Positions 16,763-23,980 of a DNA stretch of 64,000 bases are shown one piece after another. The stretch spans positions 2,480,001 through 2,544,000 of the forward strand of contig NZ_CP022187.1 of NCBI RefSeq assembly GCF_003111645.1. Direction: 5' to 3'. This stretch comes from Parazoarcus communis (lineage in GTDB: Bacteria; Pseudomonadota; Gammaproteobacteria; Burkholderiales; Rhodocyclaceae). Positions within the stretch are counted from its first letter, which is position 1. Each line of letters starts with the position of its first letter. The translations under genes were made by a program, and so were the position numbers. The notes under the pieces are model-generated. The model did not search any database. It was not told the origin of the DNA and saw only the letters and a list, made by a program, of their open reading frames with translations.

Positions 16763-18973
16763 TTACCCCTGACTGGCCAAAGCCGCCACACTGGCCCGCG
16801 CCGTGTGCAGCTTCCTGTAGCTGTCGATCAGGCGCTGGTGCCTGTCGAGCCCTTCCAGCATCATGCTCGTTGGCGTCAAGCCGTAGAAGCGCACGCTGCC
16901 GTCGACTGTCCCCATCGCTGCGTCCATCCGTGAGTTGCCAAACATGCGACGGAAATTGAGCTCGTAATCGTCCAGATCCAGATCGTCGTCCAGCAGCACC
17001 TCCAGCACCACATTCAGGGCCTGATAGAACAGGACGCGCTCGACCGTGTTCTCGTTATATTGCAGAAAGGCTTCGAGCCGCTCCTTCGCTGCCTCGAATT
17101 GCTGCAGGGCCAGATGAATCAGCAGTTTCAGCTCCAGAATCGTGAGCTGACCCCAATTCGTATTCTCGTCGAACTCGACGCCGATCAAGGTAATGATGTC
17201 GGTGTAATCGTCGAGCTCGCTGTCATCCAGACGTTCAAGCAGTGCTTCCAGGCTGGCATCGTCGAGGCGGTGCAGGTTCAGGATATCGGCGCGGAACGAC
17301 AGTGCCTTGTTGGTGTTATCCCAGATCAGGTCTTCGACCGGATAGACTTCCGAATACCCCGGCACCAGGATGCGGCAGGCGATTGCGCCGAGCTGGTCGT
17401 ACACGGCCATGTACACTTCCTTGCCCATGTCTTCGAGAATGCCGAGCAAGGCTGCGGCTTCCTCGGCATTGGATTCTTCACCCTGGCCGGAGAAGTCCCA
17501 CTCGACAAAATCGAAATCGGCTTTGGCACTGAAAAAGCGCCACGACACCACGCCACTGGAATCGATAAAGTGCTCGACGAAGTTGTTCGGCTCGGTGACG
17601 GCGTTACTTTCGAAGGTGGGCTGGGGCAGATCATTCAGGCCTTCAAAACTGCGGCCCTGCAGCAACTCGGTAAGACTGCGTTCCAACGCCACCTCGAGGC
17701 TTGGATGTGCGCCAAACGAGGCAAACACACCGCCCGTGCGCGGGTTCATCAAGGTGACACACATCACCGGAAACGCCCCGCCCATCGATGCATCCTTTAC
17801 CAGCACCGGAAAGCCCTGCTTTTCCAGCTCGTCGATGCCCGCCAGAATGCCGGGGTATTTCGCCAGCACTTCGTGCGGCACATCGGGCAGTGCCATTTCG
17901 CCTTCCAGAATCTCCCGCTTTACCGCTCGCTCGAAAATCTCCGACAGGCATTGCACCTGTGCTTCGGCCAGCGTATTGCCGGCACTCATGCCATTGCTGA
18001 GATACAGGTTGTCGATCAGGTTGGTCGGGAAATACACCACTGCGCCGTCCGACTGACGCACATAGGGCAGCGAACAGATGCCGCGCTGCACGTTGCCGGA
18101 GTTGGTGTCGTACAGATGCGAGCTGCGCAACTCGCCATCGGGGTCGAAGATCTGCAGGCAGTAGTCGTCGAGAACGCCAGCTGGCAGTGCATTCTTGGGA
18201 CCCGGTTTGAACCAGCGCTCATCGGGATAATGCACAAACGGCGCACCGGCAATATCCTCGCCCCAGAACTGGTCGTTGTAGAAATGGTTGCAGTTCAGGC
18301 GCTCGATGAATTCGCCCAACGCCGATGCCAGCGCGCTTTCCTTGCTTGCACCCTTGCCATTGGTAAAACACATCGGCGAGTGTGCATCGCGGATATGCAG
18401 CGACCACACATTGGGAACGAGATTGCGCCACGAAGCGATTTCAACCTTGATGCCCAGGCCCGCCAGAACCCCCGACATGTTCGCGATGGTTTGCTCCAGC
18501 GGCAGGTCCTTTCCGACAATATAGGTACTTGCGTCCGAATCCGGATTCAGCGTCAGCAAGGCCTGCGCATCGGCATCCAGATTCTCGACCTCCTCGATCA
18601 CGAAATCGGGCCCGGTTTGAATTGCCTTTTTCACCGTGCAACGGTCGACGGAGCGCAAAATGCCCTGCCTGTCCTTGGCAGAGATATCCGCCGGCAGCTC
18701 GATCTGAATCTTGATCAGCTGCTTGTAGCGGTTCTCCGGATCAACAATATTGTTCTGCGACAGGCGGATGTTATCGGTCGGAATATTTCGCGTTTCGCAG
18801 TACAGCTTCACGAAATAAGCCGCACACAAAGCCGATGAAGCCAGAAAGTAATCGAACGGACCAGGGGCCGAGCCATCGCCCTTATAGCGGATAGGCTGAT
18901 CGGCCACGACCGTGAAGTCATCGAACTTGGCTTCGAGACGCAGCTTGTCGAGAAAATTGACCTTAATTTCCAT
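16763..18973 (-). CDS. OsmC-YcaO domain fusion protein
   Basis: A 736-residue cytosolic protein. Residues 1 to about 140 are OsmC-like (FDYFLASSALCAAYFVKLYC), and residues about 155-580 are a YcaO ATP-binding domain with NGKGASKESALASALGEFIERL and FASFGAHPSLEVALERSLTELLQGR. The C-terminal 150 residues are helical and acidic, resembling a TPR-like tail. YcaO proteins use ATP to activate backbone amides. The E. coli homologue is linked to ribosomal protein S12 beta-methylthiolation; the fused OsmC form is a known architecture of unresolved role. AGGA eight bases before the ATG fixes the start. No peptide-precursor gene is visible nearby, so a RiPP cluster is unlikely. Confidence 0.92.
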   Translation of the reverse strand: MEIKVNFLDKLRLEAKFDDFTVVADQPIRYKGDGSAPGPFDYFLASSALCAAYFVKLYCETRNIPTDNIRLSQNNIVDPENRYKQLIKIQIELPADISAKDRQGILRSVDRCTVKKAIQTGPDFVIEEVENLDADAQALLTLNPDSDASTYIVGKDLPLEQTIANMSGVLAGLGIKVEIASWRNLVPNVWSLHIRDAHSPMCFTNGKGASKESALASALGEFIERLNCNHFYNDQFWGEDIAGAPFVHYPDERWFKPGPKNALPAGVLDDYCLQIFDPDGELRSSHLYDTNSGNVQRGICSLPYVRQSDGAVVYFPTNLIDNLYLSNGMSAGNTLAEAQVQCLSEIFERAVKREILEGEMALPDVPHEVLAKYPGILAGIDELEKQGFPVLVKDASMGGAFPVMCVTLMNPRTGGVFASFGAHPSLEVALERSLTELLQGRSFEGLNDLPQPTFESNAVTEPNNFVEHFIDSSGVVSWRFFSAKADFDFVEWDFSGQGEESNAEEAAALLGILEDMGKEVYMAVYDQLGAIACRILVPGYSEVYPVEDLIWDNTNKALSFRADILNLHRLDDASLEALLERLDDSELDDYTDIITLIGVEFDENTNWGQLTILELKLLIHLALQQFEAAKERLEAFLQYNENTVERVLFYQALNVVLEVLLDDDLDLDDYELNFRRMFGNSRMDAAMGTVDGSVRFYGLTPTSMMLEGLDRHQRLIDSYRKLHTARASVAALASQG

Positions 18974-19197
18974 GGGGGAATCCTGATATGGCGCTCAAAG
19001 CGAATTGGTCGCCATTATCGCCGCTTTCCCGGTGGAAGGACCGCGCTTCTCCGGCAGCCCGAGGATGCAGTTGCTGGCACCGACAGCAGCGCGCACCGCA
19101 AACTTCAGCTTGAGCCATGCCTGCCCCTGGGCCAGAATGGGGTCACCCAATCTGTTGGCCGGCATCAACTTGGCGTTTCTATTGAGAGTCATCCACG

Positions 19198-19626
19198 ATG
19201 GACAGGACTCAGCGGAACCAGGCAAGCCCTACTGGCGTGGCAGCGCTGGAGGACCCACCGGAGGCGCCCGGGTTTCGGGCTATCTCTTCGGCGCCTCGCC
19301 CATGCCGGCTGGCGGGAGCGGTGCTGGTGGTGGAACCGTTCGAGATCAGCCGCTTCGGCCTGAGCTACCGCTCCGCAAGCGAGATCCGGATTGATCTGAG
19401 CACTGTCGCGCCGGGTGCCTACCGGGTGATGGCGGTCCATAATTTCCACACGGAAGATTGCAACCCCTGCCTCACCGAGTGCGTGGCCGGGGTCTTTCTG
19501 GCCGCCCGGCGCAGTGACGGCAGCTGGGAGGCGCCGGAACGTTTTCCCGTCGAGTGCCGTGCCGTCGGCGTGCTGGGCACGCTGCAGGTGCCGGACGATG
19601 CCGGCCTGGCGGAGCTTTTCCCGTGA
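19198..19626 (+). CDS. hypothetical protein, first gene of GT4/TIR-like cassette
   Basis: A 142-residue protein I do not recognise. The first 40 residues are basic and proline-rich. The rest alternates short hydrophobic and polar stretches suggestive of beta strands (EIRIDLSTVAPGAYRVMAV, AGVFLAARRSDGSW) and contains HTEDCNPCLTEC with three cysteines. No signal peptide or membrane segment is evident. The ATG has only a weak GAGAG upstream, so the true start may be later. Its stop overlaps the GTG start of the glycosyltransferase gene (GTGA), which supports it being a real, coupled gene. Confidence 0.6.
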   Translation: MDRTQRNQASPTGVAALEDPPEAPGFRAISSAPRPCRLAGAVLVVEPFEISRFGLSYRSASEIRIDLSTVAPGAYRVMAVHNFHTEDCNPCLTECVAGVFLAARRSDGSWEAPERFPVECRAVGVLGTLQVPDDAGLAELFP

Positions 19627-20729
19627 TCACCAACACCACCGGGCGAAACTTCGACGTCATCGAGATCACCAACGAGATGCCGCACAACCGGATGGGCGGC
19701 GTCGGCAGCGTGATCGAGTCGCTGGCCAGCGGCTTTGCCGCGATTGGCGTGCGCGCACTGTGGTACGTCACCGATCACGAGTACCAGCCTTACGAGGTGG
19801 AGGCAATCCTCGCCAGCCATCCTTGCGTGGCCGTAGGCAGCGAAGCGGAGCTCGCCCACTTTCATGCGCCGGTGGTGCACATCCACTCCTACAACCACAG
19901 GCCGGGGCTGCTCGACGCCACCGGGGGCGCCCGGTCCGTGTTCACCATCCATTCCCTGCTGGCCTACGAGGAGATCTCGAATGCGGTGAATCTGCACGGC
20001 GCGGTGATGGATCAGGAGCGTCTCATCTCCGCCTGCGACGAAGTCGTGCTGGTCTCCGAGGCCGAGCGGCGCTACTACCACACGCTGGGATATGAGCGCC
20101 TCAACCCGCGCGTCAGCGTCGTTGCCAACGGCATCGTGCCGCCGGCTCCCGTGCTCGCACGGCCGCGCCGCAATGTACTGGGCTATTGTGGCCGGCTGGT
20201 GCCGCGCAAGCATCCGGAATACGTCCAGATGCTGCTTGCCGAGCCCGGCTTCGACGGCTTCGAGGCCATGATCGCCGGCAAGGCCTTCAGCGCCTATGCG
20301 CGCGATCTGGTGCACGACCTCGGCATTGAGGCGCGGGTCCACTATCTCGGCTGGTGCGGCGGCGCCCGCCTGGAAGCCTTCTTCAATGCGATCGACGTGC
20401 TGGTGCAGCCGTCCACCTACGAACCCTTCGGCCTTGCCGCGCTTGAAGGCGCGGCCCGGGGCATCCCGGTAGTCTGCACCCGGGTCGACGGACTGGTGGA
20501 AGTGCTGGGTGAGCACGCCATCTACTGCGACGACACCAGCTATGCCGCTTTCTGTCGCGCCATGGAACGCTGGCGCGAGATGGATGCTGACGCACTCCAG
20601 GCCATGGGATCGGCAGCGCGCGCCCGGGCCCTGCAGCAGTTCACCAACGTGGCCATGGCACGCCGCTATCTGGAACGCTTCATGGCCCTGCCCGGCCAGA
20701 GCCTTGATACCGAGGAGCACACCACGTGA
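19623..20729 (+). CDS. GT4 family glycosyltransferase
   Basis: A 368-residue GT-B glycosyltransferase. The N-terminal half has the donor-gating loop EMPHNRMGGVGSVIESLASG; the C-terminal half has YCGRLVPRKHPEYVQML, HYLGWCGG and the nucleotide-sugar signature VQPSTYEPFGLAALEGAARGIPVV, with the two Glu residues of the E-x7-E motif. It transfers a sugar from a nucleotide donor; the acceptor is unknown. No membrane anchor. The start is a GTG eight bases after GGAG, overlapping the previous stop by four bases. It overlaps the TIR-like gene in the same way. Confidence 0.9.
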   Translation: MITNTTGRNFDVIEITNEMPHNRMGGVGSVIESLASGFAAIGVRALWYVTDHEYQPYEVEAILASHPCVAVGSEAELAHFHAPVVHIHSYNHRPGLLDATGGARSVFTIHSLLAYEEISNAVNLHGAVMDQERLISACDEVVLVSEAERRYYHTLGYERLNPRVSVVANGIVPPAPVLARPRRNVLGYCGRLVPRKHPEYVQMLLAEPGFDGFEAMIAGKAFSAYARDLVHDLGIEARVHYLGWCGGARLEAFFNAIDVLVQPSTYEPFGLAALEGAARGIPVVCTRVDGLVEVLGEHAIYCDDTSYAAFCRAMERWREMDADALQAMGSAARARALQQFTNVAMARRYLERFMALPGQSLDTEEHTT

Positions 20730-21526
20730 CCGACGACTTTCATCTGCCACCCGGCTATGCGCACCTGAAGCCCGATTGCGAGCGCTTCTTCCAGGATCAC
20801 CCGGACTACAGCCGCAACGTGTTCATCATGACCCGCTTCGATGCGGGCAACCGCCTGCTTGCGCAACTGGACGAGGAGCTGCGCCGGGCGCTGTGCCGTC
20901 AGGGCCTCACGGGCTTGCGCGCCGACGACCGGATGTATCCGCGCGACCGCCAGGTGTGGACCAATGTGTCCGTGTACATGCTGTGCTGCAAGTACGGTCT
21001 GGCGGTGCTGGAGGACCGGGTCAAGGACGAGTTCAATCCCAACGTGGCGCTCGAGTATGGCTTCATGCGGGCGCTGGACAAGCCGACCCTGCTGCTGGCG
21101 GACGTCGGATTTCGCAACCTGCGGGCCGACATCGTGGGCACCTTGCGCGAACCCTTCGACATCGTCGACATGGCCACCAGCCTGCCAACTGCGATTGGCA
21201 ACTGGAGCCGCGATCTCGGGGTGCAGGTGCGCGCCCTGCCCGGCGAGCTGCCGGCACAGGCCCTGAAGATCCACCGCCGCCTGCTGAACATTCGCTGCGC
21301 CCAACTGCTGCGCGACGAAGACAAGAAGCGCAAGGAGACCAACGACGAGTTCTGGTATCTGGGCGAAGAGATCGCCACATACCGGGCGCTGCTCCAGCAC
21401 CGGCCAAACCCTGAGCACGCCGCGGCAGTGGAACGAGCCCAGCAGCGACTGGTGGATGCTCACGATTTTTCCGTGCTGGCGGAGATGATCCAGCGCTTCG
21501 CCGACCTGGCTCAGACACCCGCATAG
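20726..21526 (+). CDS. TIR-like / nucleoside deoxyribosyltransferase-like protein
   Basis: A 266-residue soluble protein. Residues 31-39 (NVFIMTRFD) form the first strand, and 103-114 (FNPNVALEYGFM), followed by LDKPTLLLAD, match the signature shared by TIR-like and nucleoside 2-deoxyribosyltransferase-like domains, with Glu110 in the catalytic position. Such domains cleave N-glycosidic bonds, for example in NAD or nucleotides. The C-terminal 110 residues are helical and charged with no family I know. The GTG start overlaps the glycosyltransferase stop. Whether it is an NADase, a nucleotide sensor or a metabolic enzyme cannot be told from sequence. Confidence 0.75.
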   Translation: MTDDFHLPPGYAHLKPDCERFFQDHPDYSRNVFIMTRFDAGNRLLAQLDEELRRALCRQGLTGLRADDRMYPRDRQVWTNVSVYMLCCKYGLAVLEDRVKDEFNPNVALEYGFMRALDKPTLLLADVGFRNLRADIVGTLREPFDIVDMATSLPTAIGNWSRDLGVQVRALPGELPAQALKIHRRLLNIRCAQLLRDEDKKRKETNDEFWYLGEEIATYRALLQHRPNPEHAAAVERAQQRLVDAHDFSVLAEMIQRFADLAQTPA

Positions 21527-21642
21527 GGACGGCACTGCATCCAGTCGCGCGCCAGAAAGGGACGGCGTACATCGGCAGGAAGCCGGCACAGGCAGCACGC
21601 GCGGGTCGGTGCGGTGGCGCACACTTCGCACGGACGCTCAAC

Positions 21643-21648
21643 TATACT
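21643..21648 (+). promoter_or_regulatory. candidate -10 box (TATACT)
   Basis: A TATACT hexamer lies 50 bases before the Crp/Fnr-family gene in otherwise GC-rich DNA. No good -35 element is found 17 bases upstream, so activation by a regulator would be needed. Tentative. Confidence 0.35.
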
Positions 21649-21697
21649 GCGCTCATCCGGCCGACACCCCGGCACCGTGAGGTGAGGTCCTTCGACG

Positions 21698-22444
21698 ATG
21701 CAGCCCGACGGAGCAAGTGACACGGGGCCTTCTCCACCCGCCCCTTCCCAGAACCATCTCCTCGCCGCCCTGCCTGAGGCCGACTTCACGCGCCTCTTCC
21801 CCAGCCTCGAACTGGTCACGATGCCGCTCGGTCACGTTCTGTACGAGTCAGGAATCCCGTTGCGCCACGTCTATTTTCCGACCACGTCCATCGTCTCCCT
21901 GCTCTACGTCATGGAGGATGGCGCATCGGCCGAAATTGCCGTGGTCGGCAACGAAGGCATCGTCGGTGTGTCGCTCTTCATGGGCGGAGAGACCACCAAC
22001 AACCGGGCCGTCGTCCAAAGCGCAGGCCACGCCTATCGGTTGAAGGGGCAATTGCTGAAAGACGAGTTCTTCCGCGCCGGACCAATGCAGCGCCTGTTGC
22101 TGCGCTACACTCAGGCGCTGCTGACGCAGATGGCACAAACGGCAGTATGCAACCGCCATCACACGCTGGATCAGCAGTTCTGCCGCTGGCTGCTGTTGAG
22201 CCTTGACCGCGTTCCCTCCGACGAACTGCTCATGACCCAGGAACTGATCGCCAACATGCTCGGCGTACGCCGCGAGGGCGTCACGGAGGCGGCTGGCAAC
22301 GTGCAGCGCGCCGGCCTGATCGAATACCGGCGCGGTCACATCAGGGTGATCGACCGGCCCGGCCTGGAAGCCAGAGCCTGCGAGTGTTACGCAGTGGTGA
22401 AGAAGGAGTTCGACCGCCTGCTGCCCTATTCGATCGACACGTGA
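21698..22444 (+). CDS. Crp/Fnr family transcriptional regulator
   Basis: A 248-residue regulator with an N-terminal cyclic-nucleotide-binding-type beta barrel (PLGHVLYESGIPLRHVYFPTTSIVSLL, then VVGNEGIVGVSLFMGG) and a C-terminal helix-turn-helix (MTQELIANMLGVRREGVTEAAGNVQ). It lacks the N-terminal Cys cluster of FNR, so oxygen sensing through an iron-sulfur centre is unlikely. Many rhizobial and betaproteobacterial homologues of this subtype are stress regulators. It precedes stress-type genes (CsbD, DUF3309), but with 250 bases before the next gene a shared operon is not shown. Confidence 0.88.
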   Translation: MQPDGASDTGPSPPAPSQNHLLAALPEADFTRLFPSLELVTMPLGHVLYESGIPLRHVYFPTTSIVSLLYVMEDGASAEIAVVGNEGIVGVSLFMGGETTNNRAVVQSAGHAYRLKGQLLKDEFFRAGPMQRLLLRYTQALLTQMAQTAVCNRHHTLDQQFCRWLLLSLDRVPSDELLMTQELIANMLGVRREGVTEAAGNVQRAGLIEYRRGHIRVIDRPGLEARACECYAVVKKEFDRLLPYSIDT

Positions 22445-22693
22445 GTCGTTTCGTGAGCACCCTGGCTTCGAGCCTGCAGCAGCAATCCGAGGGCACGTCA
22501 TTCAGGATTGTGCCAGTCATGCTGCGCCTTGCCGGCCAGTAATCGGCCCGCGCCCGACCAGCCCGCTGGACATGTTGCCCACCGCACAGACGACCACCGC
22601 TCACCGCGTAACATTCATCCTGTCACCTTGGCCAAGCGCCCCGACTTCGTGCGGCGGCCTTCGGCCATCACGGACCACACTGGAGACCCTGAA

Positions 22694-23011
22694 ATGCTGA
22701 TTATATTCAAGTCCGCCGCCAGCGGTAACGTGATTACCCTTGAGCAGAATGGCAAGGAACTGCTGGAGGTGCTGGGCAAGGACCAGGATGCACAGCAAGG
22801 GATCATCACCGTGGAGCAACTTCCCGACGCGATTTCACGCGTGCGGCAGGCCATCGACGCCGACGTCGCCGCGCATGCCGGCCAACCCCCCGTTGACGAC
22901 ACCGAACAGACCCCGGACGGCGACATCTCCTTCCATCAACGGGGTCTGCCTTTGCTCGAACTGCTGGAACAGTCGCTCGCCGAAAGAGCCCCTGTCACCT
23001 GGGGCGTATAG
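22694..23011 (+). CDS. DUF1840 domain protein
   Basis: A 105-residue protein matching the DUF1840 family, which is common in betaproteobacteria. It has an N-terminal MLIIFKSAASGNVITLEQNG strand region, a helical LLEVLGKDQDAQQGIITVEQLPDAISRVRQAI centre and a C-terminal GLPLLELLEQSLA helix. Function unknown; no catalytic motif is visible. The ATG has GGAG ten bases upstream. The frame is open further upstream without conservation. Confidence 0.8.
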   Translation: MLIIFKSAASGNVITLEQNGKELLEVLGKDQDAQQGIITVEQLPDAISRVRQAIDADVAAHAGQPPVDDTEQTPDGDISFHQRGLPLLELLEQSLAERAPVTWGV

Positions 23012-23506
23012 ACCTGCAACGAAGGCCACTCGGCGGTATTTCAGGTCACCCGGGCGGATGCCACGCAGGCACAACCGAAGCGGAGTGATTGCGGGCACCC
23101 AGGCCTCGCGAACACCGGCGCCGATACATCACGACACTCGACCGCCGGGGGCTTGAAACCGGCGTTGGCGGGTGCCGTGCAGCCACCAGAGGCACCATGC
23201 CAAAACCATGGTTAATGCATGCGTGCATATGCTCGCATTATCTGCGGCCGCGCCGGCTGCGGCCCTGAAGTCGCACCCGGTCAAGCTCAGCGACAAGCTC
23301 AGCGACAAGCTCACCATCGTGCAACCGTAATTGCCACCGCAAGATCAGTTCGTGCGCCAGCAGACAGACGAACACGCGCCAGAGGCTCACATTCAGTCCA
23401 TCCAAACCAGCAGACCTGACTGAACTCCGGCCGTGGCAAGGAACAGTGCATGTCCGGCAAGGGTGGCCGACACGTCGCTCGCAAGCCAGCCCATCAAGGA
23501 TGCACC
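23012..23506. other. intergenic region with short tandem repeat
   Basis: About 500 bases between DUF1840 and the CsbD gene. I see no gene. It contains 2.8 copies of a 12-base repeat (CAAGCTCAGCGA) at 23282-23315. Short frames on both strands in this stretch have no recognisable content. Confidence 0.5.
23282..23315. repeat. 12-base tandem repeat, 2.8 copies
   Basis: Two exact copies of CAAGCTCAGCGA are followed by a partial third. It is a microsatellite-like tract in non-coding DNA, with no known role. Confidence 0.8.
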
Positions 23507-23647
23507 ATGAACAAGGATCAAGTCGCCGAAAGGATCGTCGGCACGGAGGCGCTGCAGCAACAAGGCAAGGTTGAGCAGCTCGGCGGCAAGCTTCGAGCCG
23601 GCTATGGCGACCTGAAGCAGGAAGTCACCAAAGCCATCAAGGCATAG
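23507..23647 (+). CDS. CsbD family stress protein, shortened
   Basis: A 46-residue hydrophilic, helical protein. MNKDQVAERIVGTEALQQQGKV and QLGGKLRAGYGDLKQEV match the two ends of CsbD-like proteins, which are general-stress proteins of unknown mechanism and usually about 60-70 residues. The internal KGKVKE-type repeat normally present between the halves is missing, so about 15 residues seem deleted. AAGGA precedes the ATG. A DUF3309 gene follows, a common neighbour of CsbD. Confidence 0.75.
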   Translation: MNKDQVAERIVGTEALQQQGKVEQLGGKLRAGYGDLKQEVTKAIKA

Positions 23648-23738
23648 GCCCTTATCGAGCCCGGCTCCGAGGCGTTCGACGGGAGCCGAGCGCGCATCTG
23701 CAAGGCGTTGATGCCGTCGAATTGAAGAGGAGGTTGAA

Positions 23739-23897
23739 ATGTCATTGGGAACGATTCTGCTGATCGTGCTGATCTTGATGCTGATTGGCGTATTTCCGAG
23801 TTGGCCGCACAGCCGCAGCTGGGGTTACGGCCCAACTGGCGGGCTGGGACTGGTGGTCGTTGTCCTGCTCATCCTGGTGCTCCTGGGCAAGATCTAG
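23739..23897 (+). CDS. DUF3309 family small membrane protein
   Basis: A 52-residue protein. It has a hydrophobic segment [19 protein letters not shown], the short [14 protein letters not shown] turn, and a second hydrophobic segment [16 protein letters not shown]. This is the DUF3309 pattern of a two-pass inner-membrane peptide. A strong GAGGAGG lies upstream of the ATG at 23739. Function unknown; often found with CsbD and other stress genes. It ends 84 bases before the glucan synthase start. Confidence 0.85.
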   Translation: MSLGTILLIVLILMLIGVFPSWPHSRSWGYGPTGGLGLVVVVLLILVLLGKI

Positions 23898-23906
23898 GCC
23901 CAGCGC

Positions 23907-23952
23907 AGACCAATCCGCGGCCTGTTTCCGAACGGCGCCGCGGATTTGGTCT
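23907..23952. terminator. large hairpin before ndvB
   Basis: The arms at 23907-23921 and 23937-23952 pair over 15 bases with one bulged base (AGACCA-ATCCGCGGC against its complement), with a 15-base loop. It lies just after the DUF3309 stop and 28 bases before the TTG start of ndvB. With no T-tract it may be an attenuator or mRNA-stability element rather than a simple terminator. Confidence 0.55.
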
Positions 23953-23980
23953 GTCGAACGTTATCGGGGATCGAATCAAA

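Noticed and set aside
16287-16772. 161-codon frame after OsmC
   Set aside because: Its first half is out of frame within OsmC, and its hydrophobic end has no start or family match.
17060-18838. 592-codon open frame antisense to the OsmC-YcaO gene
   Set aside because: It is a shadow of the YcaO coding frame in high-GC DNA; composition is His/Gln/Arg-rich with no family motifs or ribosome-binding site.
18995-19225. 76-codon leftward frame between YcaO and the GT4 cassette
   Set aside because: No clear ribosome-binding site or known family; it could be real, but the sequence alone does not support it.
23282-23315. Tandem repeat considered as a possible CRISPR or iteron array
   Set aside because: The unit is only 12 bases, with fewer than three copies, no spacers and no replication or cas genes nearby.
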